Of a DNA stretch of 64,000 bases, positions 44,801-57,424 are shown piece after piece. The notes below the pieces were generated by a model. That model did not search any database, was not told where the DNA came from, and was given only the letters and a program-made list of their open reading frames with translations. Position 1 is the stretch's first letter; the number at the start of each line of letters is the position of its first letter. The position numbers and the translations under genes are program-made. Origin of the DNA: Pyrenopolyporus hunteri (lineage: Eukaryota; Ascomycota; Sordariomycetes; Xylariales; Hypoxylaceae); NCBI GenBank assembly GCA_902806595.1, contig CADCXC010000035.1, positions 1,116,001-1,180,000 on the forward strand, in the 5' to 3' direction.

Positions 44801-46838
44801 TGGCTGGGGCATGATGGCGCCTAGAGCTTTTTGTAAGTAGGTACCTAAGCAGTGTAGGTAAGCCGTGTTCTACACAGGGGCCTCGAATTAATACGCAATA
44901 TGTTCCTATGATGGTGAATGACTGAGACTTATTAATTTGTTAATTCGCCTTTAGACTCTTCTATACAAGCAGCTCTCTGGTATACTTCATTCTACTAATC
45001 CGTTGATATAATCTACGGCTTGTGATCGGCATCCTAATGTTGATACAAGGTATGGCTCTATCATAATGGGTCTTCACTCGTATTTCTAGGTTCCCTACAT
45101 GTTGGACTAACCATATTCGAAGCAAATTATGGCTGCAAAGCTGATGCTTTCTCGAATTGGATGTCCTACCTGATTCGTAACCCGAGACACCTTTCTTTAT
45201 TTCAGTGTCTGCAGTGGCGCCCTATATACGTGGATCCGAACCCTGTAAATGCATACGTAACTGGCCATTGAACTTCCATGATCCCTCTCGGTAATGATCG
45301 TCTGTCATGACTTGATCCAAAGCTGAACGCATGTACACGGCGGTTAGAGTAAAGCCCAGGATCATTTCCACCGTTTAGTGGAGTATTTTGGCTAGTGTGG
45401 TAGCTTGAGCGTAAAGTGTATGTAGTGGAATTCGAATGGCTGAGACGGACTAACCTAAAGGACGCCTCAAATGGATGCAGCGTCGAGTACAGCCAGACAG
45501 TCTATGATGACTACCATCGGAATATCCATGGTGTTTACCGACTTATATATACGGTAGGTAGCTACATAACCCATGGCTCGTCACCGCGACATTATATTGT
45601 ATACCTGCCCAAGTTTTAGGGGACTAAGCACAAAGGCGTTTACGTACCTATATATCTTAATTATAAGGATTAAAGATGAACAGTGGACACATAGATAACT
45701 ACGGATTCAATAAAAGATCCTCTTGGGGACTCAATATATTGACCGAATACGGTTCGCCCACGGGTTCTTTACGAGTATATGCAGCCCATATCTAAAGGGA
45801 GTTCCACTACAGCAGTTGTCAATTAATAGAATATCACATTTAATAGGCGAGCTGCACCAACGTACTTCCAAGGGTATGGCGCCGTCCTTCCAGCTATCTT
45901 CTCTTATTGATTTTGGATAGGCAAATAGGTGTATCGGGGACGCCTAGTAATTATCTAATAGGACAAGATGATGGTCATAGGTTGCGACTACCGCCGGGGG
46001 AAATGTAGGCACTCGCATCAATTCACAGTGAGCCGGAGGCACGTAATATTTTAACATTAACGCATACATACCTATTTTTCTTGTTTCTGGGGTGGAATAT
46101 GATTTGTATGAATTGTCAGCCATCTAATATGCCCATTGCCATTCTTAGATCACATACGGTATATAATTATTCGTGAAGTCAAAGTAGATGCACATATGTT
46201 ATGAAAAGGGCTAACAACATAGCTGCATGTAATTGATTACATGTAAATACATCCCAAGGTCTAAGCTACATGTAGTAAAACGCCTACTTATAGCTACATG
46301 TATTTGGTAGTAACCTGGCTGTTACCGGCGTGTCGAGGGATTCAATTTACATGGGCCGTGGGAATGTACGGCAACGAAAAAGAAAAAAGGAAGCATTCAG
46401 GGGTTTGTAGGAATAAGGGGTAAATATTGCCAACTCGGGTACCTCAGTCACAACTAGTACGGTTGAGATGTGATGCGGGATGAGGGATGAGGGATGCGGG
46501 ATGAGGGATAGGACGAGATTAGAAACTCGGAAATTTCGATTCTCTGACGCCGACCGCGCGTATGGTTAATCGGCCATCACCACCACTATTTGAAGGGTTG
46601 GGCTTTTTCCGCGGTCACGCTCGGGAAGCGCATAAACCCCATAGGTCGCTTGGGATCATTAAAGCCGTGCGCTTGGTAGAAGCTAGGTAGCGGGTGGAAC
46701 GCTTCAACGATCAGGAGCCCGGTATTGCGTTTTTATTAGTTTATTAATTCTCGCACGCATTATTTATCGAATTATTACCCAGCTCGTGGACGAAACAGGA
46801 AGTTTTCCCCTCCCGTCCTCGCGGGCGTAGAAGTCCGG

Positions 46839-46905
46839 GGAGTCGAATTAGGAGTCGAACTAGGAGTCGAATTGGGAGTCGAATTGGGAATCGAATTGGG
46901 AGTGG
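46839..46905. repeat. 12-bp minisatellite (GGAGTCGAATTG)
   Basis: About five to six head-to-tail copies of a 12-bp unit with single-base variants. Minus-strand reading gives short Pro/Arg/Leu repeats, which are artefacts of the tandem array. Confidence 0.9.
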
Positions 46906-47239
46906 AGACACCAGCGCTCTTGAACTCTTCGGGACCCTGCCGAAGCCATAAGCAGCCAAAAAACCGTTCTGATGGATGGACGAACCTCCCGCGCTTGAGG
47001 CTCATTCGCGTGCCCAGGATGGCCCTGTGGCTCATGCAGTGCACCAGCCGAACTGACCCAGAGCCGTGGATGGATGAACGGGGCTTGTGCTGTCTTCTGT
47101 AGCAATGGAAACTGTCAGAGAGCTAACGAATGCACATTCCCGCTCGTTACGATGGAGAATAAAACGCCCTCGCCCTCACCCCCCCCGCCTTTTCCAGCTC
47201 ACCCCAGGCCCCTTGATATTACCTTGCGTGCCTAGGCAG

Positions 47240-47349
47240 ATATGTCTGTATGGTGTGTATGTCTGTGTGATATGTATGTATGTCTGTATGATATGTCTGT
47301 ATGGTATGTATGTAGGTATGTATGCGTGTATGTATATACATATGTATGT
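47240..47349. repeat. TATGT/CTGTATG microsatellite
   Basis: An imperfect tract of GTAT, GTCTGTAT and GTATGTATG units. Confidence 0.85.
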
Positions 47350-48269
47350 CATTCCCGTCTGTGTGACGGGCGATGGAAAAGCAGCGCTTCTTGCGGTGTA
47401 CGCTAGTTGCTTTAATTATGTCGTGCCCTTTCCCAACGAGGGTATGAGCTGAAGGCCGGAAGTAGCTGAAAGGGTCGTAAGGGGAGAAGCGGAGTGCCAA
47501 TCCCACTAAATCTTCCATGGTATGAGTGATCCGACCAAAAATCAAAGGCCGGGAGTGGCCAAACCTACCGGCTTGACGGGTGTGACCTACAGTAGGTTGG
47601 CGGCAATCCCATTCTAACTCATTTATTCGCCGTTCATACGGCCGCTACAGCAAACGTGGGCTGCGGATTCCCTCGATCTTCACCGCGTAGCGTGCACTAC
47701 GTACCGTGTATGTCTTCTATTACGTGCAGATATAAGTCAAGACTGCCTAGGCGTGTTACGAGTCTCTTCTCGGTTGAGGATACGAATTCGGAAACAGGCT
47801 ATTTTGGGGAAGTAATGCGTGGGACTATTTGGCGGTAGCACAGGTGTTGTCGAGCTTGACGCTTGGCTGGACTACAGGAATAGGCTGCGGAGAACACTCG
47901 CATTTCAGGGTCATGGAGCTGATGTATACCTATCTATATACCTATCTTCTCGCGTGATGTGGCTCATGACCACGAAGGTAACTCCAACTCGAGGTAGTTA
48001 GATAGGGTGATCCCCTTATTACAGGAACCAGGACCTGCGGAGAGTGGCTTAGCCCCGGTTGTGCTATCTAAGGCTCCTATTACAATACAGGGCGCGCGAC
48101 GCATAAGCTAAGATGCCCTTCTCTCTGACGATGAAAGGAGTGGTGAGTGTAATGTAACCGGCTGCGAGCTCCTAGGTAGTATCTTAGATGATAACGACCG
48201 CGCTAATGCGCCGGAGCTAGCTGACGAGCGAGCCGTGACGACTCCGAGTGAATAAGCGGAAGAATCCAT

Positions 48270-48345
48270 CAGGGTCCAGACGGAGTCCGAATAGAGTCCA
48301 GACAGCAGAATCTAGACAGCAGAATCCAGACGGCAGAGTCTAGAC
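48270..48345. repeat. Short minisatellite (AGACAGCAGAATC)
   Basis: Three to four imperfect copies of a 13-bp unit with variants (AGACGGCAGAGTC), preceded by related TCCAGACGGAGTCCGAA segments. Confidence 0.75.
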
Positions 48346-48701
48346 TCTGAGATAGAACTCTCGGACAGCCTACGTGTATGTATCCTGTAGCTTGGCCAAC
48401 GGGGGACGGGGAGGGGGGGTCCTACAGGCTCATCTTAGCATATTCACGTATGTCAGAATAATAAATACGATGCCATGTTAGGATTATTGGTACGGCGTGG
48501 TGGTGCTTAGAAAGCGGGAGTGTCAGCAGCCGGAAGTCAGAAGTCGGAAGTGAGGGATACCTATATTCGAGGTCCATTAAATAACGACAATAAAATGAGA
48601 TAAAATAAAGTGAAATGAAATGAAATAAGTAATGATAAGACTGAGAAAAAGGGCGCGATGAATAGAAGATGGTAATCTTGTTTTTCAAGTTGAACTTACA
48701 G

Positions 48702-48763
48702 GTATGTACGTACCTACGACCTAGGTACCTACCTACCTACCTTATGTACCTACCTAGGTAGGC
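48702..48763. repeat. CCTAGG/GGTACC palindrome cluster
   Basis: A dense run of TAGG/CCTA units forming CCTAGG and GGTACC palindromes within the gene desert. Confidence 0.8.
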
Positions 48764-49116
48764 TGGCATGGTGGGGCTGCGTAAGTATCTAGATATGCAT
48801 GTACACGGAAATATCTTTCGGCAATAATGTCCCCTCCTATAATGCTTATATACATAAATATATATGTATTCTACTATACCTATCATACCTACCTATATAA
48901 GTACCTATGTATTTTCTATTCCCCAGTCTCTTTAATTGGCATCGAACGCGTTGTAGATACTAGTCTGCGGCGAGGAAACCGTTCACCGTTTTTTTGGTGT
49001 TACAACCTTCCTAGCAGGCCTCTATACCTTACGTACCTACATGTACCTACATACAGGTTTTCGTCCATTTGGGTCGTTACGTGAACGGGGTGTATGTACC
49101 GTTGGACGTCGCTTAA

Positions 49117-49322
49117 GGTACCTACCGAGGTACCTACGTGTAGCCCGATTCAAACGTTCCCAGTTCCACCACATGCTTCCAACTTTTATCGTATTCTTCG
49201 GGTACTTCCGGCTACGCTAGATATGCGCGGTACGTTAGATACATGCACCTGCCTATATATGTCAAATGCCTGGGTACCTATGTGCCTACATGTACGTGCC
49301 TGCCTAGGTACCTAGGTACCTG
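49117..49322. repeat. CCTAGG/GGTACC palindrome clusters
   Basis: Two runs, at about 49117-49140 and 49275-49322, of the dispersed TAGG/CCTA palindrome type, separated by unique sequence. Confidence 0.75.
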
Positions 49323-49495
49323 GCTTTCGAGATGTCTTGGCCCGGCTTGCCCAAAACGATCTTCTTTTCTTAATTCTTATTACTACATGTATGTACGTAG
49401 GAGCACGTAGGAGTAAGTAAGTGGGAGTATGCAAGTGTATGTATGTGCATGTAGGCGTATGTACATACTCAGCAGCGTGCTTGAAACTACCATAG

Positions 49496-49580
49496 TACAT
49501 CATCTACATCATCTACATCGTCTACATCATCTACATCACCTACATCACCTACATCACCTACATCACCCACATCACCTACG
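49496..49580. repeat. CATCTACAT-type microsatellite
   Basis: About nine copies of a 9-bp unit (CATCATCTA changing to CATCACCTA). The plus-strand frame would give a His-Leu-His repeat, which is an artefact. Confidence 0.9.
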
Positions 49581-51348
49581 TAGAGGCAGAGACGTAGAGA
49601 CATACAGGCATACATGCAGCAATAAACGGAACCTGGTTCGATGAGCCCAATTCTTACGATGACCTACAGGTTACACGGGCAAAGAAGGCCCGCCAAGTGC
49701 TTTCGATACCTAATACGCCGCCTCGTCGATCTGCCTAGGTAGGTAATATAGTCGTTGCTCCCGAGGACCCAAGCGGGCAGATCTCACGTATGTCCGTCCA
49801 CGTTCCTCTCTGTGATAGGTAGGACCTGGCAAGTTATCTGGTGATAAGCAGGCTTTTCGAACAAGATCTCGCGATCCTCGTCGCCTATATCTCATGGGCC
49901 ATGTGAGAAACCCATATCCAAATCCCATGCGGCAACTTCACGACTACCTAAACGACCACCTGCGTGCTATACCCATAGCTAGGTATGTTAGATAGGTACT
50001 GGAAGGGCAGGGTACACCGGTTCGCGCCACCGGCCCTACCCGTGTGCCGCAGTGTAATTGGAGACGCCATACCCTAAGGCACAGAGCTCGGCGTGACGAG
50101 GGATAGGGGAGATTACCCGCCTATCCCTTACTACCTTGCCTTCGAATGTCGCTGCTACAGGAACGCGTTACGGTACGGCAGAGTACAGTAGAGTACCCAG
50201 GATAGGCAGACAGCATTGCCCTTCGAAGCTTGAAACCTATTCGGGCGAAGTGGCCCTCGGCGTTCGCATCGGTTCCGACTCTTACATCCCGTTGCCATCC
50301 ATGGATATTTTGGGTAGTTGGCTGGCGGGTCAAGGGGGTACCATCCTTAAGAGCGTCTAACGTCCGGTCTTGGCCAATCAGAGGTTATCTGTTCCATCTC
50401 GTTTGACATACATCTATTACTACCTACATGTAGCCATCTATTGTACCGTATTGCATTGTACTATATTATATCGTACCTAAAACCATCTACCTACCTAGGT
50501 ATGTATGTACGGCGCGGTGAGCTTCGATCCCTCAACAACTGCGGCCGGTGCGACGTCTGCGGTAACACAGAAAAAAAATCCGTCAATTACCCTCCTTACT
50601 GCGAATGCGCAAAGATTGCTAAAAATGGAATAGCTATCATGCGTTACAGTGTCATCTAGATCATGCACATACAAACCCCCGAGTTCATGTCTAGATACAG
50701 CGAGCTGGTCGCGTCATGTTGACTCGGCCAGTTTACAAGGCAAAACCCGAAAGGGATGCCAATCCAGGAGAACGCCTGAGAATTCGAGGAAAGACGCGTC
50801 TGGGAGCACCCAGAGAGCGTCTCGTTTAAAATTCCCAAAATTAGACAAGGCTCTGCCTAGGTAAGGCATGTAATCTCTCCCATCATCTCTCCGTTCACCT
50901 GAACTGTAGTTAGGGGGTTAGAATCCCACCTCAGGTCGCAGGGTAAGCAGTTAGCCCTCGAGGTAGGAATTACAATAAAAAAGCAAAGAAAGCTCGCAGC
51001 CATCCAGAGTATCCCCTACTCGTGTAACTGACGAGGCCGTGTATGCATATGTGCCTTACCGCGGCACAACAGGATTCGAAAGAAGGGCAAATACGGCGCA
51101 ATATAGAGGCGATACGTGCTCCGCGCGCTGAACCTCTCCGGTACTTTTGGATTGTGCATTGTTGTGGATTGTACATTGTGGATTTCTGGATTTCCGGATT
51201 TTGGGATCAAATTTGTTGCGGGGATTTCGTCAACTGAGATGGGAGATCCTTTTAATTGACGAAAGCCAACAAAGCGACCGGTATGCCGGGGGGGTGTATA
51301 GGTATACGCTCAGCTTCAGAATCGCACATGATATTATCGTCGTCATCG

Positions 51349-51400
51349 TTATTATTATTATTATTATTATTATTGTTGTCGTTGTTATTGTTATTGTTAT
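51349..51400. repeat. (ATT)n/(GTT)n microsatellite
   Basis: A trinucleotide tract of ATT, passing into GTT and GTTATT variants, directly followed by a second, different tandem repeat. Confidence 0.9.
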
Positions 51401-51405
51401 CATTA

Positions 51406-51493
51406 TACATCCATACATCCATACATGCGGACATACAGACATACAGACATACAGACATACAGACATACAGACATACAGACATACATACATACA
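51406..51493. repeat. ACATACAG octamer microsatellite
   Basis: About six to seven copies of ACATACAG after a few CATC-CATA units. Translated frames of this block look like repeated Cys/Val/Tyr peptides and are not genes. Confidence 0.9.
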
Positions 51494-52261
51494 GCACTAG
51501 ACTCCAACGACGGGGTGCAACCTGCAACCTAAGCTGCTGAAAAAGTTCCAGGGACCGCCCCTGTAGGCGCGGCATACGCAAGCAATTATTGGGGACCGGG
51601 TGATCGAGCCCAGTAGATCGCTCCGATGACATTCAATGGCAGGGCAGGCTCGGGTTCATCATATCCAGTAAAACAATGCTCGGCCATTGCCTTCTTCGAT
51701 TCCCCGGTCTCGCACGAATCCCGACGGCTGGCCACGCTTTTGTTTTTAGGGGATGGGAGATAAGGGGTATATGTTGCTTGTTGTTGAGGCTCTTCTCGAA
51801 CAGGCCGATCCCACCATACCTAGATCAGGAATAATATAATACGCACTATACATGGGTATATTAAGGAGATAGATATACATGAATGCCCAATATACCTGTA
51901 TGTATGCGTCGCACCTATCTAGCTAGGTTCTACGTACATCTAATCTATACCTACATCCTTACTGACTTGCCTATCTGCCTTACCTACCTGGTCCCGCGGT
52001 CCCGCGGTCCCACGGGAGCATCTGGGCAAGAGGCGGTGGCTTGCATTGACACCATCCAAGCCGCGTCCATTTCTGATGCCACGCAGGCTGCAGTGACGCC
52101 AGCGTAGCATGTTGCAATGACATGTAGACTTGCAGCCGTCCGATCGATGCTGGGGAAAGGGTAAAGCAAGATGCTACCGTGTACTCGACGCCTTTGGTTC
52201 GTGTCCTCTTCCGCACTCGAGTATCAGTCGCGTACTGCCGCGCGAGTAAGGTAGATCGCTA

Positions 52262-52352
52262 TCCTAGGTAGGTAAGATACCCAGATAATAAGGTAAATAA
52301 TAAGATGGGCAATAAGGTAGATGATGAGGCAGATGATAGGTAGATAGTTAGA
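52262..52352. repeat. Degenerate TAGGTA/ATAAGGTAGAT repeat
   Basis: A short CCTAGGTAGGTA palindrome run followed by imperfect AATAAGGTAGATGAT units in the gene desert. Confidence 0.6.
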
Positions 52353-55300
52353 GGTAAGCGTATTCTTCACGATTGATGCCCCATGTCGGTGATAGGGATT
52401 TGCTGCTTTAATAGCCGACGAACGCCAAAGGAGTCCATACATGTACAATACATACCTAACCAGCGCAACATACATGGGTAGCCTACTGTAGCACATACGC
52501 AGTTGCACACGCCAATGAAAAGAACATTCGAAGGTCACGAGTTGTCGCTATGATCTGCTATGCCTTGATCTGTTACCTATCTGCCTTTACCCCAGAGCAG
52601 CGGGATGGGCTAGATAAGCTAGACGAGTAAGATGAATCAAGTCTATTCCCGTTCCTGATGCCGCTACGTAAGTGGCATTCAAACCCCAAAGGCAATCGAC
52701 CGTAGACTCGAAACTCCGTTCCTGTCTGTGCGAACATGGAGATCCACTAACACCAACCAACACTGAGTAGCTGAAAGAATATTTACACTAGAGCTAACCA
52801 TGTCGGACATCGCTGCCTTCGCCGGTGTGCCAAGGCAATAAGTCAGAACCGAGCTGAGAAGCTAGTCTAGGCACTACGTACATGGGAGGCGTTAGCAGAA
52901 TGCAAAACATACGATACGCGCGCGTGTATACGCTATAGGTAGGTAGGTGTATCCTCCCCGAGAAAATGGGAGAAAAAGGAGCAACTACACACGCAAACAA
53001 TAAGGAAAAAAAAAAAAAAAAAAACAGCAAAAGAGACTGGAACTTGAAAGTAGAAAAGTAAAAGTAAACGAACCCTTGGCCTTCTCGAGGGAGGTAAGCT
53101 TATGTAACGTGGCACTCTCTCGATGAGAATACGATGCAAATAATGATAAGCAGGTCGGTGTTCATATTCTTCCCCTCCCCTCCCTCCCCCCCCCCCTTTT
53201 TCCTCTTCCTATTACTTTCCCACGCTATGCCTAGGGGACACTGGTCCCACAGGAGTAACAAGATTCAGAGCTTGATCGAGCCCGGAATGAACAAAGTAAT
53301 GCATGCGAACTAGCCCACCACGCTGCCACGCATCTTGATGGGCCCCTAGTCGCGGGCACACGGCCGAACGATCAGGACCCTTGTCAGATGCATCCAGTGC
53401 AAGGATAGACAGGGATGTGCGGACGGGCTACCTACCACCCCCTGCCAGTCCCCATCATCCCATCACCGGTCAACCGGGGGAGCTGAAGCTTTTTCAGGTC
53501 TTTTGATGTTCAGCTGCGTTTCCCGTAAGCGTAAGTCTTCTTCCTATTTACTGAGTTAAGAAGGTACAAGATAAATGAAGCAAACCGATCAAGATGAGGC
53601 CTTTTCACGTTTCAATTGAGACACTGTCCTATGCGCCTAAGCCGGCCAAGCTTCGCACTCGGCGAGGTCCCAGTAGATGTGTCCGTAGACGGATATCTAA
53701 GATGCCTACGTACATACACATATACACACAATATATACATACAACTTACACCATACCTCCCTACATAATACATTATACATTATACACACTACATACCTAG
53801 CTACCTGTCTACCCGAGGTACCTAGGCAGGTGGTCGAACGGTTCTCGTAGAATTTGCCTCTATTTACTCGCTTCCTACACAGATCCATCCTAACATATAA
53901 TAGCGCCAATATGCGCCTATGTACTACCTACCTATCTCACGTATGCATGTATGTACGTATATAGGTGGCTAGGTATGTGCGTAGGTATGTAGGTAGCTGG
54001 GTGGCTAGGTATGTATGCACAATACAAATAATACCCAACGTACTTTACCCAGGTAACTGACCCTATATCTAGAGGGTCAATAAATGAATCGTAATATAGG
54101 TAGCAACGACGGCTCATGTATTTTAAGGCATCCCGGGATCTTGGGTGCATAGAGCTCTTAGGGAGGGTGGAGGGCGGGTACTTAGCCCAAGTCCAGCAGG
54201 GTTCTGGCCTTTTCCCTATACTTACACGCCCGACCCCCCCTGGGACTCGCCTTGGACTCGACATCCTACGACTCGTACATCCGTAACTTGGCAAAAGGGA
54301 CATCCCAGAGTGACATGCCTCCAGAGACACTGTAAAATTTTTGCTTTACGTGTCTTTCTCGCCCTCGTAGGTCTGTTTCAGCTAATCCATCCCCCCTCTC
54401 TCTCTCCCGCCTAATATCCTCCCTAATGTCCTCCTAAATGGGGGTAGATGGGGAGATCGGGCGTCGTCCCTGGTGGGGGAGAGAGGTGGCCTCGTTCTTT
54501 TGTATCGAGAGATCCTAGTTGAGATCCTAGATATTTCGGCACTGACATTTTGCATATGCATTCCATACTCCGTGCCCATACCCATTCCCAGTAGGCTTAT
54601 TACTCCTTCGACCCACGTGCTAGTGCTCCTATTACATAGGACCGCCCCCAGATCCAGCAAGCCACCGGTCATCGTGGGTCGAACCCTATGGCCCTGTTAT
54701 ATAGATTCTTCAACGTTCGGAACGGTCAACAATCCAACCCAAATCCCAACCCTAGCCACCTACAGAATACGTATATATCAAGACACAAAAACACTTGCCC
54801 GAGAGGAAAAGGTTCCCAAGGTAGCATCAAAGCGCTTTCGGATAACAGAGAACCCCAGGCAGCCTCTCCTCAGCAGTAGATTCATTTCCCGAGAGCTTAG
54901 GAATTTACACGCGCCCCCCAGACCAGGCTTTCCCGACCCCTTTACAACTTTAGACTCCGGAGCTGCATATACTGCAGTATGCACCTCCGGCAGCGCTTCA
55001 GCCCATAGAAACTACCGTATCGTACCCTGACTACCCTAGAAATTCTACCTACCTTACCTTGGCCCTGGGGGTGGATTAGCACGGACTAGCCCCAGTCCTT
55101 GCTTTGCCTCTCTCAACTTACTACACCAAGATTCCCCCCTCGCCAGAAACAAATAAACAATTGATCAGTACAATCAAAGTGCTAACTAATCCTAACTTGG
55201 TCCCAACGGGTGCCAGAAGACGCTCTCCTCAGCCCAGCCGCAAAAGAAAAAAAAAGAAAAAGAAGCAAGAGTTGGAAAATAAAAGTCTCTCTCCTCCCCA

Positions 55301-55946
55301 ACGGTCTAGCCGGCGGCCACCTCCCCTGGCAAGGATCCGATTAATCATCCAATAGAGTATATAATTCCATAGGCGCCTCCCGGCAGCCATTCTTGGGATC
55401 GACGTCTCCACTCCTAACCGGTGCGAATTTACCTATCAAGGGAGTCTTCCCATTGTCGTCGTGGTTTGTCTAAGGACTTAGACGTTCACCACTCTAATAT
55501 CATCAAGAAACAGCCTATAGCTGGCTTAGTCTGGGCGTTCTACTCCCCAGGTCAGCACTATAATCACTACTGCGCTCCCAGTATCCCTCTCTCACTCCTC
55601 TTATCATACCTCCAGTAACGACGACTGGGTCGAGGGTTCGTTAGCCGGCGGCTTGCGCTTTAGAACCACCGCGCAACCGGTTATAACGCTATTATCGAGT
55701 ACCGCGTCGGCGAATTCGTTATTCTAGTTCCTCATAACGGTGACATCCGCCTCGAGCGCCTCTAGGAGTTAATTTCGTTTACTCCAGCAACTTCCAGCTC
55801 GTCGCGATAAGCTTTGCTACTCTCTCTACGCTCAACGTCCACCAGAGAGGACGGGCAAAGCTCTTACTTACTGACCAAGGGGAGGTGGATGGTCCAACGA
55901 GCGACGTCGTTTAATCCTCCCTTCTCGTCCTTTTCTTGGAGGAAGA

Positions 55947-57424
55947 ATGGAAACCGGCGCAACCAGCTTCACGTCACGTAGACCAGCATCTCATACGCTC
56001 CCTCAGTTCCATCTTCCACTTCCGGCACCACCGATAGACTTTCAAGTTCCCAGTATGGCTCGATCTACTCCTAATCTTAATAGCAATAGTAATTCACCAC
56101 CATCATCAGTCCCTCTCCTTGATCCTACTCCCCATTCCTCTTCTGAACCCAAACAGGACGAGCGTAAAGCGTCGTCGATATCCTGGCCTCCGCCCATGTT
56201 CCAGCCTGCTAAACGCGAGTATGGTCGCAAAAATATCTAACATTTTCTACAGGGGTTTCTAGTCTGGACGGCCTGAGTCCACCCCCGTCGGGCGTCAGCG
56301 GCGGCAGTTCTCACAATTCTCAGGCGGGAGTACAACTCCAGAGTCCACAGAACAACTGGACTGTCGCTGGGACTTCGTCTTATACGCATAGTTCGATGAA
56401 CCACGGACAACCTCCGCTTATGCACCATAGTTACAGTCGCCCGATCTACTCTCCTCCTAGTTCTACGTATCACCGAAGTTCACAGTCTCCAGCAACTACA
56501 GACGGTCTAGCAGCACCCACTTATGACGGTGGATCTTCGTCTTTCCCCCTTTCTATGCCTGGAGGCGGCGTTGGCCACTCGAGCATACTCTCCCAACATT
56601 CGAGCCAACCTCCTCTGCAAAATCAGATGATGAGCAACCATTCGCAAGGATCGCAACCACCGACCCCTTCGACATCAACAGGAACCCCAGATAATTATCA
56701 GAGACCTCAAACGACTTCCAGCTATTACTCTGGACCTCCTACATCTACGCCGCAACCGTCATTCTCTTCCTTTGCTTCGACCCATCCTTCTCCGCAACAA
56801 ACTTCCCCCATAACATCCGGAGCTTTATCGAGAGGCGTCTCGACGCTTAGCCTGCATCAACAACATACCTCAATGCAACTCCCGTCTTACAATAATAGAT
56901 CCTATTCTTCTTACACTCTTCCTCCGGCGATGGGAGGCCCGGTGATGTCCAACATGGCAAACCCGGGAGGGCAGATGACCCTGATGAATGGTATTAGCCC
57001 GATGGCACATTCGTATCATCCGTCCGGGCAGCTCGTCAACCCGCACATGTATTCCCATAATCAGTCCAACCCACAGCAGGACCGACCTTACAAGTGCGAT
57101 CTCTGCCCCACGGCTTTCAATCGCAACCATGATCTGAAGAGGCATAGAAGAATCCACCTCGCGATCAAGCCTTTCCCATGTACCTTCTGCGAGAAGAGCT
57201 TCTCTAGAAAGGATGCACTCAAGGTTGGCTAAGCTTCTTCCTGAATATTTCGCCGATTTGTGCTGCGCTAACCTTTCTCCTAATAGCGCCATAGGCTTGT
57301 GAAGGGCTGTGGAAATGGGAAGACTCCGCCTGACGAAGGAAACGAAGGCTCGCCGCGGGAGGAAGTTAAGCGCGAGTCCGGAACCTCGAGTCCCGTCTTT
57401 GTGCCTAAAGAAGAGCCGATGTGA
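55947..57424 (+). CDS. C2H2 zinc-finger transcription factor, MtfA/Azf1-like
   Basis: Three exons are read: 55947-56218, 56263-57223 and 57287-57424, with introns of 44 and 63 nt. The first has donor GTATGG, branch CTAAC and acceptor TTTCTAG; the second has donor GTTGGC and acceptor AATAG. The product has 456 residues. The first 360 are disordered, rich in Ser, Pro, Gln, Thr and Asn, as in an activation region. Two fingers follow: PYKCDLCPTAFNRNHDLKRH (366 onwards, C2H2) and PFPCTFCEKSFSRKDALKRH (394 onwards). The second ends in HRLVKGC, a C2HC variant completed only by the third exon. This tandem finger pair resembles MtfA-type regulators of development and secondary metabolism in filamentous fungi; that orthology is inferred from memory of the fingers. 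The 44-nt intron is short but has good signals. Confidence 0.88.

Larger units (their letters stand above)
41871..55946. other. 14-kb gene desert
   Basis: I find no frame in 14 kb with a recognisable domain, credible exon chain or steady codon pattern. From 42.1 to 46.4 kb the DNA is AT-rich with frequent TpA and reads like decayed repeat sequence, though no transposon family can be named. From 46.4 to 54.0 kb it carries many tandem repeats, listed separately, and palindrome clusters. From 54.4 to 55.9 kb the sequence becomes C- and T-rich, as expected for the promoter and long leader of the downstream C2H2 gene. Confidence 0.6.

Noticed and set aside
51230..51632. Frames over the ATT and ACATACAG repeats
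   Set aside because: Translated microsatellites.
54473..55030. 185-codon plus-strand frame upstream of the MtfA-like gene
   Set aside because: No domain; lies in C/T-rich promoter or leader DNA, where long frames arise easily.
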